The position numbers and the translations under genes were made by a program. The notes beneath the pieces are model-generated. The model saw only the letters and a list, made by a program, of their open reading frames with translations, was not told the origin of the DNA and ran no database searches. Below are positions 34,138 to 43,511 of a DNA stretch of 64,000 nt, in pieces. Source of the DNA: Breoghania sp. (GTDB lineage Bacteria > Pseudomonadota > Alphaproteobacteria > Rhizobiales > Stappiaceae); the NCBI RefSeq assembly GCF_963674635.1, contig NZ_OY771475.1, positions 1,922,001-1,986,000 on the forward strand. The letters run 5' to 3'. Position 1 is the first letter of the stretch, and every line of letters begins with the position of its first letter.

Positions 34138-36609
34138 CTAACGCTTGGGGCCGCGCTTCATGGCTTCGGCCAGAGCGGCGGCCAGGGCGCTGTTTCCGGC
34201 GTCTGAAGAGCCACCCCCATGGCTGCCCTTGCCCCCCTTGTCGCGCGGTCCGCGGCCGGACTTGTCCACGCCCCCGCCACGCGGCTTATCCCCGCCGCGC
34301 GGAGGCTGACCGGCCCCGCGATTGCCACCGCCGGCCCCACCGCGCGCAGGCCCTTCGCCGCGCGCGGCATGAGCCTCGCGGGCCGCGCCCACATCCTTTT
34401 TCATGGAGAGTGCGATGCGCTTTCGCGGAATGTCGACGTCGAGAACGGTGACGCGAACGATGTCGCCTGCCTTCACCACCGCATGGGGATCCTGAACGAA
34501 GCGGTCGGCCAGTTGCGAGACGTGGACCAGACCATCCTGGTGGACGCCAATATCGACGAAGGCCCCAAAATTCGTGACATTGGTGACCGTGCCTTCCAGC
34601 GCCATGCCGGGCTTCAGATCGGAGAGCGTCTCGACACCTTCCTGGAAGCTCGCGGTCTTGAACTCGGGGCGCGGATCGCGGCCCGGCTTTTCCAGTTCCT
34701 TGAAGATGTCGCGGACCGTCGGCAGGCCGAAATGGTCGTCGGTAAACTCCGCCGGGTCGAGCGACTTCAGCGCACCGGGCTCACGCATCAAGGTGCGCAG
34801 GTCGCGCCCGCAGGCCTTCACGATCTTTTCGGCAACCGGATAGGCTTCGGGGTGGACGGAGGAGGCATCGAGCGGATTGTCGCCATCGGGAATGCGCAGG
34901 AAGCCCGCGCACTGCTCGAAGGCCTTCGGACCGAGGCGGGAAACCTTCAGCAGTTCCTTGCGGTTCTTGAAGGCCCCGGCGGCGTTGCGCTGCTCCACGA
35001 CCGCCTGCGCGAGGCTCTCGCTGAGGCCCGAAATGCGTGACAGGAGCGCGGCGGAAGCGGTGTTGAGATCGACGCCGACGGCGTTCACCGCATCTTCGAC
35101 CACCGCATCGAGCGCACGGGCGAGCCGCGTCTGGTTGACGTCATGCTGGTACTGGCCGACGCCGATGGCCTTGGGCTCGATCTTGACGAGCTCGGCCAGC
35201 GGATCCTGCAGACGGCGCGCGATGGAAGCCGCACCACGCAAGGACACGTCGACATCGGGCATTTCGCGCGCGGCAAGCGCGGAGGCGGAATAAACCGACG
35301 CCCCTGCTTCCGACACGGTGACCTTGGTGGGCTTGGCGCCCGGAATGCGCTTGATGAGTTCGCCCGCCAGCTTGTCGGTCTCGCGGCTGGCGGTGCCGTT
35401 GCCGATGGCGATCAGTTCCACCTTGTGCTTCTGGCACAGCGCGCCCAGCACGGCGAGCGCGCCTTCCACGTCGTTTCGCGGCTGGAAGGGATAGACCGTG
35501 GCGGTGTCGACCAGCTTGCCGGTCGCATCGATGACGGCGACCTTCACCCCGGTGCGGATGCCGGGATCAAGGCCCAGCGTCGGGCGCGACCCGGCGGGTG
35601 CCGCCAGCAGCAGATCCTTCAGATTGCGGGCAAAAACGCGGATTGCCTCTTCCTCGGCGCGTTCGCGAAGCGAGCCCATGAGATCGAGATCCAGATGGAG
35701 CGCGATCTTGACCCGCCACGCCCAGCGCGCGGTCTCGACAAGCCAGCTATCGGCCGGACGCCCCTTGTCGACAATGCCGAAAGCGCCTGCGACCATGGCT
35801 TCTGCGGGCGACAACCCGCCATCGGCCGCCGGTTCGGCGTTGAGATCGATGGACAGAACGCCCTCGTTGCGGCCCCGGAACAGGGCGAGCGCGCGGTGGC
35901 TCGGAATATCGGCCCACTTTTCCGAGTAATCGAAATAGTCGGAGAATTTCGCGCCTTCCGCCTCCTTGCCTTCGACAACGCGCGAAACGACAGTGCCGGT
36001 GCGCGCCACATGATCGCGCAGCTTGCCGACAAGGGCGGCGTCTTCGGAAAAGCGCTCGGTGAGGATCTGACGTGCCCCATCGAGCGCGGCCTTGGCATCC
36101 GCCACGCCCTTTTCCGCATCGATGAAACCGGCAGCCTCGGCTTGCGGATCACGGGTGGGGTCTCCCAGCAGCGCATCGGCCAGCGGCTCCAGCCCCGCCT
36201 CGCGGGCGATCTGCGCCTTGGTACGGCGCTTGGGGCGATAGGGCAGGTAAAGATCTTCCAGCGTCGCCTTGGTGTCGGCGGCGCGGATCTGGTTTGCCAG
36301 CGTCTCGGTGAGCTTGCCCTGCTCATCGACCGATTTCAGGATCGTGGCGCGGCGCTCTTCCAGTTCGCGCAGATAGATCAGGCGCTCTTCCAGCGTGCGC
36401 AGCTGGCTGTCATCGAGCCCGCCGGTTGCTTCCTTTCGGTAGCGCGCCACGAAAGGCACGGTCGCACCGCCATCCAGCAATTCCACCGAGGCCGAAACCT
36501 GATCCGGCCGCGCTCCGATTTCGCCGGCGATGCGGCGGGCGATGGAGGCAGCAACAGCGGCGGGCGCTGCGGGGGCGGCATGCGGGGACGGGGTCTGGAC
36601 TTCGGACAT
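34138..36609 (-). CDS. tex: Tex family RNA-binding transcription accessory protein
   Basis: Cytoplasmic RNA-binding protein, 823 aa, related to eukaryotic Spt6 and present in most bacteria. Domains in order: Tex N-terminal (SIARRIAGEIGARPDQV ... YRKEATGGLDDSQLRTLEER), a helical region with DLYLPYRPKRRTKAQIARE, a YqgF-like RNase H fold (PTLGLDPGIRTGVKVAVIDA), helix-hairpin-helix repeats (GVDLNTASAALLSRISGLSE), and an S1 domain (EGTVTNVTNFGAFVDIGVHQ, DVDIPRKRIALSMKKD). The last 75 residues are a Gly/Arg/Lys-rich low-complexity tail that probably adds nonspecific RNA affinity; this tail is longer than in E. coli YhgF. Start ATG 36609. Monocistronic. Confidence 0.96.
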   Translation of the reverse strand: MSEVQTPSPHAAPAAPAAVAASIARRIAGEIGARPDQVSASVELLDGGATVPFVARYRKEATGGLDDSQLRTLEERLIYLRELEERRATILKSVDEQGKLTETLANQIRAADTKATLEDLYLPYRPKRRTKAQIAREAGLEPLADALLGDPTRDPQAEAAGFIDAEKGVADAKAALDGARQILTERFSEDAALVGKLRDHVARTGTVVSRVVEGKEAEGAKFSDYFDYSEKWADIPSHRALALFRGRNEGVLSIDLNAEPAADGGLSPAEAMVAGAFGIVDKGRPADSWLVETARWAWRVKIALHLDLDLMGSLRERAEEEAIRVFARNLKDLLLAAPAGSRPTLGLDPGIRTGVKVAVIDATGKLVDTATVYPFQPRNDVEGALAVLGALCQKHKVELIAIGNGTASRETDKLAGELIKRIPGAKPTKVTVSEAGASVYSASALAAREMPDVDVSLRGAASIARRLQDPLAELVKIEPKAIGVGQYQHDVNQTRLARALDAVVEDAVNAVGVDLNTASAALLSRISGLSESLAQAVVEQRNAAGAFKNRKELLKVSRLGPKAFEQCAGFLRIPDGDNPLDASSVHPEAYPVAEKIVKACGRDLRTLMREPGALKSLDPAEFTDDHFGLPTVRDIFKELEKPGRDPRPEFKTASFQEGVETLSDLKPGMALEGTVTNVTNFGAFVDIGVHQDGLVHVSQLADRFVQDPHAVVKAGDIVRVTVLDVDIPRKRIALSMKKDVGAAREAHAARGEGPARGGAGGGNRGAGQPPRGGDKPRGGGVDKSGRGPRDKGGKGSHGGGSSDAGNSALAAALAEAMKRGPKR

Positions 36610-37175
36610 GAACTCTTCGCGCTTTCGCTCTTTGTCGCGTGATGCGCCCGATCCCGGGCGGCCTGACGACGGGAGAGCGAAAATAGGGATTCAGATCCGG
36701 CAGCGCCAGCATCGGCTTCGTTGAATTCACACAAGTCGCACAAACAACACGTCAGACCGGCGCACCCGCACCTGCGATCACCCGGAATGCCGCCCCCCCC
36801 CAAATGGGGGTCGTCGATTGGCCGGCAAACGTTTTCAATGCAGCTATTGTCAGTCGAGATCCCTTACAGCGGCGGACAATCAGGACCGGGGGCCGGTGGG
36901 CGGGCGTTCTAGTCATCGTCGGCAAGGTCACCCGTTTCGATCTTTCAAAACGGGACATACGGATGACCCTCCTGGTCGTTCGAGCGACTTTGACCCGGTT
37001 TGGAGTGCTTTCGTACTCACGCGACTTGCGACTTGGCGCTGCCCCGGCCTTTGGCTGGAGCAGCGCCCTTTCGTTTCCGGCCTCATTTTCCGGCCCAGTT
37101 TTTTTCGGCCCAGTTTTTTTTCGGCCTCATTTCTATGGCCTCGGTGGCGCCGCCTGTCCAATCTTGCTGATGCCC
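36610..37175. other. Long intergenic region between tex and a regulator gene
   Basis: About 560 bases upstream of tex and downstream of the regulator gene at 37176. It must hold the tex promoter. Visible features are a C-run/G-run hairpin near 36793-36808 and a four-unit G/C-T tandem repeat at 37078-37133. I found no convincing gene; frames on the + strand continue into the antisense of the regulator. Confidence 0.45.
37078..37133. repeat. Four-unit CGGCC(C/T)-T tandem repeat
   Basis: Units CGGCCTCATTTTC, CGGCCCAGTTTTTTT, CGGCCCAGTTTTTTTT and CGGCCTCATTTC run in direct succession. The homopolymer T-tracts make length variation by slippage likely. It lies just downstream of the regulator gene; read on its strand, the A-tracts do not form a classical terminator. 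Confidence 0.7.
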
Positions 37176-38324
37176 CTAACGCAGGCGCATGAAGCAGAAG
37201 CGCTCGATCAGCCTGACCAGCGCCTTCTGACTGCGACAGCCCGTCTTGAGCAGCACAGACTTGAGATGCTTGCGGGCGGTATCGAGCGCAATACCGCGCA
37301 TCCTTGCGTAGTCGCTCATGTCGATGCCGCCAGCGATCGCGCCAACCACCCCCTGCTCACTGGCCGTGAGGCCGAAGAGCCCGCCAAACTGGGCAATTTC
37401 CGCAGCTTCGGGCGCGGGTTCGCCCGACAGGCGCACGAACAGCACAACCAGCATGGAGCCTCGCGGCCCGCCGCCATCAAGTACAGGCAGGAACCGCACA
37501 CCGATCTGTTCGCCATCGGGCGTGAAGACGGCTCCAGCCATACCGCCCCCCGCGCGCCCCTTCGCGCCGCCCATCGAGCCATTGATGGGTTTCGGATTGC
37601 GAGCGTTCACCCCCGCCAGCGCTGTCGAATATTCAAGGGCTAGCGCATTGTTGGAGAAGGCGAGGCGATGTCCGGTCAAGCGGAAAACGCCCGCCGCCCG
37701 CAAGGCGTCGCCCGCCGCATTGATATGGGTGACGAGACCGGTCGGGGTGACGATGACCACCCCGCGCCCGGTTGCAGACCACAAGTCGCTGAGGACACGC
37801 TTGCTGTTGCGCTCATGCCAGAAGGACAGACCGAGGCGCATCGCCTGGCGAATACTGGGCAAGACGCGCGCGATGGCGCCCACTTCCTCTTCGGAGAAGG
37901 GGATATCTTCGGTCCGGCCCACGCCGAACCAGGTCGTGTGCCCTTCCATCCCCAGTTGCGCGCCGGTGATGGAAAAAATCCGTTTGGGAAGAAAGAAATC
38001 GTTGAAGACCGGGCTTATCCGCTTCTCGTCCTCGCTCCAGAAATCGGGATCGCGCAGAATCTTGCCGACCGGCGCGCCGAGAATGCGCGGCACACGAATG
38101 TCAGAGGGCAGGTAGTCATTGACATATTTGTCATAGTCTACCGGATCGACGGTCTCCAGGAATCCGAATGTCTCCTGGTTGCGTGCCTTGTCGAAGGCCA
38201 TGACATGGGTGCTGACAGCTCCGATGAGCTGCGCGAAATCATTGACGGCCGGCCGCCATAAATCCGGATCAATGGCTGCTTCGTAAAACGCTGTGACGAT
38301 CTGGTCGAGCCGGTCGCTATCCAC
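37176..38324 (-). CDS. LuxR-type helix-turn-helix regulator with large N-terminal sensor region
   Basis: A 382-aa transcriptional regulator. The C-terminal 60 residues are a LuxR-type HTH: LFGLTASEQGVVGAIAGGID, then MRGIALDTARKHLKSVLLKT and GCRSQKALVRLI. The first about 310 residues carry a PAS-like sensor: AFYEAAIDPDLWRPAVNDFA at the start is typical of a large Rhizobiales regulator group, and GVVIVTPTGLVTHINAAGDA a second PAS-like strand-turn pattern. A Gly-rich loop (NGSMGGAKGRAGGGMAGAVF) interrupts it. The ligand is unknown. I prefer GTG 38324, just after a G-rich AGGGGGC site, giving VDSDRLDQIVTAFYE; the frame is open to a further start at 38471. No neighbouring target is evident. Confidence 0.83.
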   Translation of the reverse strand: MDSDRLDQIVTAFYEAAIDPDLWRPAVNDFAQLIGAVSTHVMAFDKARNQETFGFLETVDPVDYDKYVNDYLPSDIRVPRILGAPVGKILRDPDFWSEDEKRISPVFNDFFLPKRIFSITGAQLGMEGHTTWFGVGRTEDIPFSEEEVGAIARVLPSIRQAMRLGLSFWHERNSKRVLSDLWSATGRGVVIVTPTGLVTHINAAGDALRAAGVFRLTGHRLAFSNNALALEYSTALAGVNARNPKPINGSMGGAKGRAGGGMAGAVFTPDGEQIGVRFLPVLDGGGPRGSMLVVLFVRLSGEPAPEAAEIAQFGGLFGLTASEQGVVGAIAGGIDMSDYARMRGIALDTARKHLKSVLLKTGCRSQKALVRLIERFCFMRLR

Positions 38325-38697
38325 AGCCCCCAAAGCCCCCTGAAAGCAACATCCCCATCTTTCCGCTACGTCTTTTCGCCAGCCTTTACTTGACCGGACA
38401 TCCACTCTATCGCGGACATGGGCCGATGATAAGGTTTTTGTCCGGTAATTTGCGCAAAACGAAACGACCACTCCGCTCTCCCCGAGCCGAGACTTCGCGA
38501 CCGCAATCAGACGGCAGCTGGGAACAAAACCCCGACGTTGACCGTTATTCGCCTGTAATCAAAACCGAAGTCGGCGCAACCGGCTTTACGGCCCCGCGCA
38601 AGCATCGCTTCGTAGTACCGGAAGACCAGCACCGCGATGATGCGGATGCCAGGGGCGCGGAATCTGGCGCATAGTGAGTGCCAGGCAGGACAGAGAG
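38325..38697. other. Divergent intergenic region (regulator / L,D-transpeptidase)
   Basis: About 370 bases between divergent genes; promoters for both should lie here. The only long frames are antisense or run off into the regulator's N-terminal extension. No repeats or RNA genes recognised. Confidence 0.4.
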
Positions 38698-39468
38698 ATG
38701 ATTCGACGGATGTTTTCCCACGACGCCGGAACCGGCGATGACGGCGCGCAGGATACGACAGAGACAGCCTCCGGCAACGGCATCAGCCGCCGCGCACTCG
38801 TTGCGGGGCTTGCGCTGACGCTTGCCGGGTGCTCCTCCTCTCGCATCCGCCAGGCCCCGCAGCAGCTGGCCGACCCGCGGCTCGATCCGGGGTATCGGCG
38901 CATGTACGGGCCGCTCTATGACAACGGGGTCAACGTGCCGGCCGTCGACCTGCGCACCATCCCGCCGCAGTACCTTCGCCAGTATATCGACTATCCGGCA
39001 CCGGAACATGCGGGCACCATCGTCGTCGATCCGAATGCGCGCTTCCTCTATCTGGTTCATGGCAACGGCAAGGCGTTGCGTTATGGCGTAGGCGTCGGGC
39101 GTGAGGGCTTTGGCTGGTCGGGCAATGCCAAGATCAAGCGCAAGGAACCGTGGCCTACCTGGACGCCCCCAAAGGAGATGGTCGAGCGCGACCCCAAGGT
39201 GGCGCCCTACAAGGACGGCATGCCGGGAGGGTTGCAGAACCCGCTGGGAGCGCGCGCGCTTTATCTTTTTGAGGGAAACCGCGACACGCTTTATCGCATT
39301 CACGGCACCAACGAACCGCATTCCATCGGCAAGGCGGTTTCGTCGGGCTGCATTCGCCTGCTCAACCAGGACATCATTGATCTCTACGACCGCGTTCCGC
39401 TGGGAACCCCGGTGATCGTGCTGCAATCGGCACAGGCGACAGAAACCATCCAGGTCGGCGCGCTGTAG
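38698..39468 (+). CDS. L,D-transpeptidase (YkuD) lipoprotein
   Basis: Periplasmic peptidoglycan cross-linking or lipoprotein-attaching enzyme, 256 aa. The N-terminus carries ISRRALVAGLALTLAGC: a twin-arginine-like pair before the hydrophobic stretch and a lipobox LAGC with Cys45, so it is probably an outer- or inner-membrane lipoprotein. The YkuD domain spans about 103-245: TIVVDPNARFLYLVHGNGKA, and the active site YRIHGTNEPHSIGKAVSSGC followed by IRLLNQDIIDL, with His202, His208, Ser216, Gly217, catalytic Cys218 and Arg220. ATG 38698 has AGGA seven bases upstream. It may form 3-3 cross-links or attach proteins to murein; the exact reaction cannot be told from sequence. Confidence 0.92.
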   Translation: MIRRMFSHDAGTGDDGAQDTTETASGNGISRRALVAGLALTLAGCSSSRIRQAPQQLADPRLDPGYRRMYGPLYDNGVNVPAVDLRTIPPQYLRQYIDYPAPEHAGTIVVDPNARFLYLVHGNGKALRYGVGVGREGFGWSGNAKIKRKEPWPTWTPPKEMVERDPKVAPYKDGMPGGLQNPLGARALYLFEGNRDTLYRIHGTNEPHSIGKAVSSGCIRLLNQDIIDLYDRVPLGTPVIVLQSAQATETIQVGAL

Positions 39469-39661
39469 CGCGCTGAGCCGCTGCGGGCCGCATGCGGCGG
39501 CGCATCAGGTGAAACGGCGCCGGTACGAAACGGATCTATTGGTCGTTCTTGTTCGTCCCGGCGCCGCGAGCTCCCGGGACGCAAGGTCCGGAGCTCTTGC
39601 CCGCACACGAAGCGCTGCCTTCAGCGCGGATCTCCGGCGCGGGCTCTGGAAGCTCTTCAGG

Positions 39662-39904
39662 TCAGAGCGAGCACATCGCGGCGATGCCCATTTCGGTGAT
39701 CGCGACGCGACCATCCTTCAATTCAACGAAATGCATCGAGCACAGATCGCGCACGGCGGTCTTCACGGATTCCTCGTCATAGGCCGGCAAGGCGGCCCGG
39801 ATCGCATTGAGCGGGATGAAATCCGCACACCCCGGTACGTCGTAGCGCGAAATTTTTTCCAGAAGATCAAAACGGCAATCAGAGATCATTTTGGCGCACT
39901 CCAT
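39662..39904 (-). CDS. Small hypothetical protein, possibly winged-helix
   Basis: An 80-residue protein, CRFDLLEKISRYDVPGCADF then PLNAIRAALPAYDEESVKTA, then VRDLCSMHFVELKDGRVAIT. The alternation of helices with a final beta-like LKDGRVAITEMG suggests a winged helix. Codon use looks normal for this genome and the composition is protein-like, which is why I accept it over the overlapping + strand frame. Start ATG 39904 has only a weak purine stretch upstream; TTG 39934 would add 10 residues. No homologue recognised. Confidence 0.55.
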   Translation of the reverse strand: MECAKMISDCRFDLLEKISRYDVPGCADFIPLNAIRAALPAYDEESVKTAVRDLCSMHFVELKDGRVAITEMGIAAMCSL

Positions 39905-40478
39905 ATGTTCTTTCTGGACCGATGACCACGACAAGGCAGGCCCGCTAAGGCCGGAACGCCCCGAAAGTCAAAGTGACCCGGCCACCGCGTTTCGTCCGCA
40001 ATCAAGGACGGCTGGTTGCCGGCAGTCAGCGCCTTTTTGTGGGTCTTCTTGTTTCTTCTCCCTCGCTAAATGACGCGCTTTGCGCATCGGGAAGAGAAAC
40101 TGTGCCGGTCGCTGTTAACATAATGGCAAGAATGCGGCGACGCGCGAAGTCTCTATCTGCACATGGTGCTGTTTTGTCGCAGAACCCCGATTATCAAGTC
40201 AAGTCATGTACTTAACATATCGATCGCATTTCACACCGCTGTGCGGGGATCTCTGAGCGGACCCACTTTCGGAAGATGTCGTCCCCTCCGGGGGCCCGCC
40301 CCGTTAACGGTCAGGGATCACGGTTTTGGCATCTTGCGCGCCGTTTCGGTTGCCCTTTGGGTGCAGTTTCGCGCACAAGAGGAGACGCAGGCGGACATCG
40401 CGGAATCGCCGTCGGGAACATGACGGTCCGGTTTGCCCGCGCAGACTTGCGAACATGCGTTGAAGGGTAAGCGTTGCC
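39905..40478. other. Long intergenic region upstream of manC
   Basis: About 570 bases between the small protein gene and manC, divergent. It is A/T-richer around 40075-40235 (GTTAACATAATGG; TCAAGTCATGTACTTAACAT), which is the probable promoter zone for manC or the small gene. It includes a C/G-run CCCCTCCGGGGGCCCGCCCC at about 40285. No gene recognised. Confidence 0.4.
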
Positions 40479-41915
40479 ATGATCCATCCTTGCATCCTGT
40501 CCGGCGGGTCCGGCTCCCGGCTGTGGCCGCTTTCGCGCAAGGCCTACCCCAAGCAATTTCTCCAGATCTTCGACACCGAGAGCCTGTTTCAGAAGACCTG
40601 TCGGCGGGTATCGGGGCCCGGCTTCGGCGCACCGCTGGTGATTTCCAACCAGGACCATCGTTTCCTGTGTGGCGAGCAGATGGTGGAGGCCGGGCTTGAG
40701 GCCGGACGCATCGTGCTGGAACCGCAGGGTCGCAACACGGCAGCGCCTGCAGCCATCGCCACACTGATGGTGGAGCGCGAGGATGCCGACGGGCTAATCC
40801 TGATGCTGCCTTCCGATCATCTCATCGCGGATGAGGCGGCGTTTCTCGACGCCGTGCGCGCAGGTGAGCAGGCCGCGCGCGCGGGATACATCGTAACCTT
40901 CGGCATCCGCCCCAGCGAACCCCACACGGGCTATGGCTACATCCATCTGGGTGAGGCGATCGGGGCGAGCGAGCCGCAAGGCGAGGATGTGCGCCAGGTT
41001 CTCGAATTCGTGGAAAAGCCCGACCGGGAGCGCGCGCAGGCCTATCTGGATGAGGGTGACTATGTGTGGAATGCGGGCATCTTCCTGTTTTCCGCCCGCG
41101 CCATGCGCGCCGCCTTCGAGGCCCATGCGCCGGCCATTCTGCAAAGGGCGGAAGCGGCGCTTGATGCGGCGACAGCCGATCTCGACTTCCTCCGTCTCGA
41201 TGCGGCCCGTTTCGGCGAGATCGAGAACATTTCCTTTGACTACGCGATCATGGAGCGGACGGGGACTGTGGCCTGTGTGCCGATGGATCCGGGCTGGAGC
41301 GACCTCGGCTCCTGGTCGGCGGTGCGCGAGGTCTTTCCCGCCGACAAGGACGGCAACGCCTCACTGGGCGACAGTCTGTTTCTCGACACCCGTGACAGCT
41401 TCGTCTATTCGGCGGAGGCGAGCGTCGCCGTCCTGGGCCTGAGCGACGTCCTCGTGGTCAATACCCGCGACGCGCTGCTGGTCGCGCACAAGGACAAGGC
41501 GCAGGACGTCAAGCGCATCGTTGAGCGGCTTGAAGCCGACAACCGCATCGAAGCCATTGAGCACAAGCGGGTTTACCGGCCCTGGGGCTGGTATGAGGGG
41601 CTGAGCCAGGGCGCGCGCTTTCAGGTGAAATGTATCATGGTGAAGCCGGGGGCCCAGCTTTCCTTGCAAAGCCACGTGCACCGCGCCGAACACTGGGTGG
41701 TGGTCAATGGAACGGCCGAGGTGACCATTGACGGGGAAACGCAGCTGCTTGGGGAGAACCAGTCGGCTTACATTCCGCTGGCCGCGCGTCATCGCCTCGC
41801 AAACCCCGGCAGGATCCCCACCTATCTGATCGAGGTGCAATCCGGCTCCTATCTGGGCGAGGATGACATCATCCGCTACCAGGACATCTATGGCCGCGAG
41901 GGGACAAGTTCCTAG
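40479..41915 (+). CDS. manC: Mannose-1-phosphate guanylyltransferase / mannose-6-phosphate isomerase
   Basis: Bifunctional enzyme of GDP-mannose synthesis, 478 aa, the usual type II length (also called CpsB or AlgA). The N-terminal nucleotidyltransferase shows HPCILSGGSGSRLWPLSRKA (3-22) with PKQFL, MLPSDHLI, FVEKPDRE, YVWNAGIFLF and PGWSDLGSW. The C-terminal cupin isomerase shows RPWGWYEGLSQGARFQVKCI, LSLQSHVHRAEHWVVVNGTA (zinc-binding QxHxHRxEHW) and IPLAARHRLANPG. The start ATG at 40479 has AAGGG about 11 bases upstream. No other GDP-mannose gene (manB, gmd) is next to it. GDP-mannose may feed the glycosyltransferases elsewhere in the window. An imperfect hairpin follows at 41966. Confidence 0.96.
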   Translation: MIHPCILSGGSGSRLWPLSRKAYPKQFLQIFDTESLFQKTCRRVSGPGFGAPLVISNQDHRFLCGEQMVEAGLEAGRIVLEPQGRNTAAPAAIATLMVEREDADGLILMLPSDHLIADEAAFLDAVRAGEQAARAGYIVTFGIRPSEPHTGYGYIHLGEAIGASEPQGEDVRQVLEFVEKPDRERAQAYLDEGDYVWNAGIFLFSARAMRAAFEAHAPAILQRAEAALDAATADLDFLRLDAARFGEIENISFDYAIMERTGTVACVPMDPGWSDLGSWSAVREVFPADKDGNASLGDSLFLDTRDSFVYSAEASVAVLGLSDVLVVNTRDALLVAHKDKAQDVKRIVERLEADNRIEAIEHKRVYRPWGWYEGLSQGARFQVKCIMVKPGAQLSLQSHVHRAEHWVVVNGTAEVTIDGETQLLGENQSAYIPLAARHRLANPGRIPTYLIEVQSGSYLGEDDIIRYQDIYGREGTSS

Positions 41916-41965
41916 GGGCTCATGCGCGCGCCCTCCTTTGCCTACGCCACAAGCCCTGTCCCTTT

Positions 41966-42008
41966 CAACAAGAAGCCCCCGGAACCATGCGTCCCGAGGG
42001 CTTTGTTG
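41966..42008. terminator. Probable bidirectional terminator between manC and the chemoreceptor gene
   Basis: CAACAA-GA-AGCCCCCGG (41966-41982) pairs with CCGAGGGCTTTGTTG (ending 42008), a stem of about 14 pairs with a 2-base bulge. It lies between two convergent genes. T-runs are weak. Confidence 0.65.
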
Positions 42009-42041
42009 TGTCTGGCTACCGGGCGGGGGCCTGCGGGGCTG

Positions 42042-43511
42042 TCAAACCACCGAGGCGGAGGCCGCGCGCACCTTCTGGGTGGCGGCGTCAATATCCGCGG
42101 TGGTGGTGGAAATCGCCTGGATGTTCCGCGTCAGCGCATCCACACCGTTGGAGGCCACCTGCATGTTGCGCGAGATCTCGCTGGTGACCGCGGTCTGCTC
42201 CTCCACACTGGAGGAGATGGCAGCAGAGATTTCACTGATCCTGGAGATGATCTCCATGATGTTGCCGATCGCCTCCACCGCGCTGGCGGTGGTGGTCTGA
42301 ACGGATTCCACCTGCACGGAAATCTCCTCCGTCGCCCTGGAGGTCTGGGAGGCGAGGCTCTTCACTTCCGAGGCCACGACCGCGAAGCCCTTGCCCGCCT
42401 CGCCCGCCCGCGCCGCCTCGATGGTGGCGTTGAGAGCGAGAAGATTGGTCTGGCTGGCAATGCTGTCGATCAGCTCAATCACGTTGCCGATGGTTCTGGC
42501 ATCTTCGGTCAGGCCGGACATGATCTGGCTGGACTTGTCGGCCTGCTCCACCGCGCGATTTGAGATTTCATGTGCATCGCGCACCTGGCGGCTGATTTCC
42601 TGGATGGAGGCAACAAGCTCCTCCGTCGCGACCGCGACCGCCTGTACGCTTTCGGAAGTGTCCGCCGATGTTGAGGCCGATGAGGTCGCCTGATCCGACG
42701 TGACCGACACGGAGGCCGCGATCTCGTTCAACTCGGCATCGATCTGGCGCTGCGTTTCAGCCCGCCTTTCGCGCGCCATCACCGCGTCGGTGATATCGGT
42801 CGCAAACTTGATCACCTTGTAGACATTGCCGTGCGCATCGATGATCGGATTGTAGGTGGCCTGGATCCAGACAACCTTGCCTCCCTTGCCCAGGCGCTTG
42901 AACTCGCTCTGCTGAAACCGACCGTCGCGCAGTTCGTCCCAGAAACGCACATACTCGGAACTGGCGCCATAGGCCTCGTCGACGAATATGGAATGGTTCC
43001 GGCCCTTCACTTCCTCAAGGCTGTAGCCCATGGCGTTGAGGAAATTGGGGTTGGCGTCGAGGATCGTGCCGTCGGTGGTAAACTCGATAACCGCCTGGGA
43101 ACGGGACAAGGCCTCGACCTTCGCGCTGTTCTCATTGGCACGAATGCGTTTCTCAGCATCCGCCCATTCGACCACGGTGCCGATACGCTTGCCCTTGAGA
43201 AGGATGTGCCTGGTCCTCAAATCGAACCGGCTGCCCCCGAGGGTGACCAAGGTCTGATCCTCGCCGGTCAGCTGATCAAGCATGCTGCGTTGATGCGTCG
43301 GGTTTTCGTAGAACTCGTCGATCGAGCGTCCGACCAGCTTATCGGCATCGAAACTCGGAAAGCCGTCACGAATGCTCTCCTGCGCGTCATGCAGCAGCTG
43401 ACGCAGCGCATCATTCATGTAGACGATCCGATAATCGCGATCGGCAATCATGACATTGGCAGCAAGCTGATCGATCGCTGCCACAAGGAGAGAATTACTA
43501 GACGCCTTCAT
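42042..43511 (-). CDS. Soluble PAS-PAS methyl-accepting chemotaxis protein
   Basis: Cytoplasmic chemoreceptor-like signal transducer of 489 aa with no membrane segment. Two PAS domains: about 8-110 (VMIADRDYRIVYMNDALRQL) and about 130-250 (TILDANPNFLNAMGYSLEEV, GRNHSIFVDEA, then the PAC-like WIQATYNPIIDAHGNVYKVI). The MA signalling domain (about 275-489) has the hallmark hairpin tip IDSIASQTNLLALNATIEAA then RAGEAGKGFAVVASEVKSLA. The second PAS resembles redox/energy-sensing Aer-type domains, but no cofactor residue can be named. The start ATG at 43511 (MKASSNSLLV) is chosen over an upstream start with no ribosome site. No chemotaxis kinase genes are nearby. It may sense cytoplasmic redox or ligand state. 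Confidence 0.9.
   Translation of the reverse strand: MKASSNSLLVAAIDQLAANVMIADRDYRIVYMNDALRQLLHDAQESIRDGFPSFDADKLVGRSIDEFYENPTHQRSMLDQLTGEDQTLVTLGGSRFDLRTRHILLKGKRIGTVVEWADAEKRIRANENSAKVEALSRSQAVIEFTTDGTILDANPNFLNAMGYSLEEVKGRNHSIFVDEAYGASSEYVRFWDELRDGRFQQSEFKRLGKGGKVVWIQATYNPIIDAHGNVYKVIKFATDITDAVMARERRAETQRQIDAELNEIAASVSVTSDQATSSASTSADTSESVQAVAVATEELVASIQEISRQVRDAHEISNRAVEQADKSSQIMSGLTEDARTIGNVIELIDSIASQTNLLALNATIEAARAGEAGKGFAVVASEVKSLASQTSRATEEISVQVESVQTTTASAVEAIGNIMEIISRISEISAAISSSVEEQTAVTSEISRNMQVASNGVDALTRNIQAISTTTADIDAATQKVRAASASVV

Noticed and set aside
35143..36642. A 499-codon + strand frame opposite tex
   Set aside because: Shadow frame of the well-conserved tex gene.
39509..39925. 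A 138-codon + strand frame over the small - strand gene at 39662
   Set aside because: It has antisense-like composition and no motif; the - strand frame looks more protein-like.
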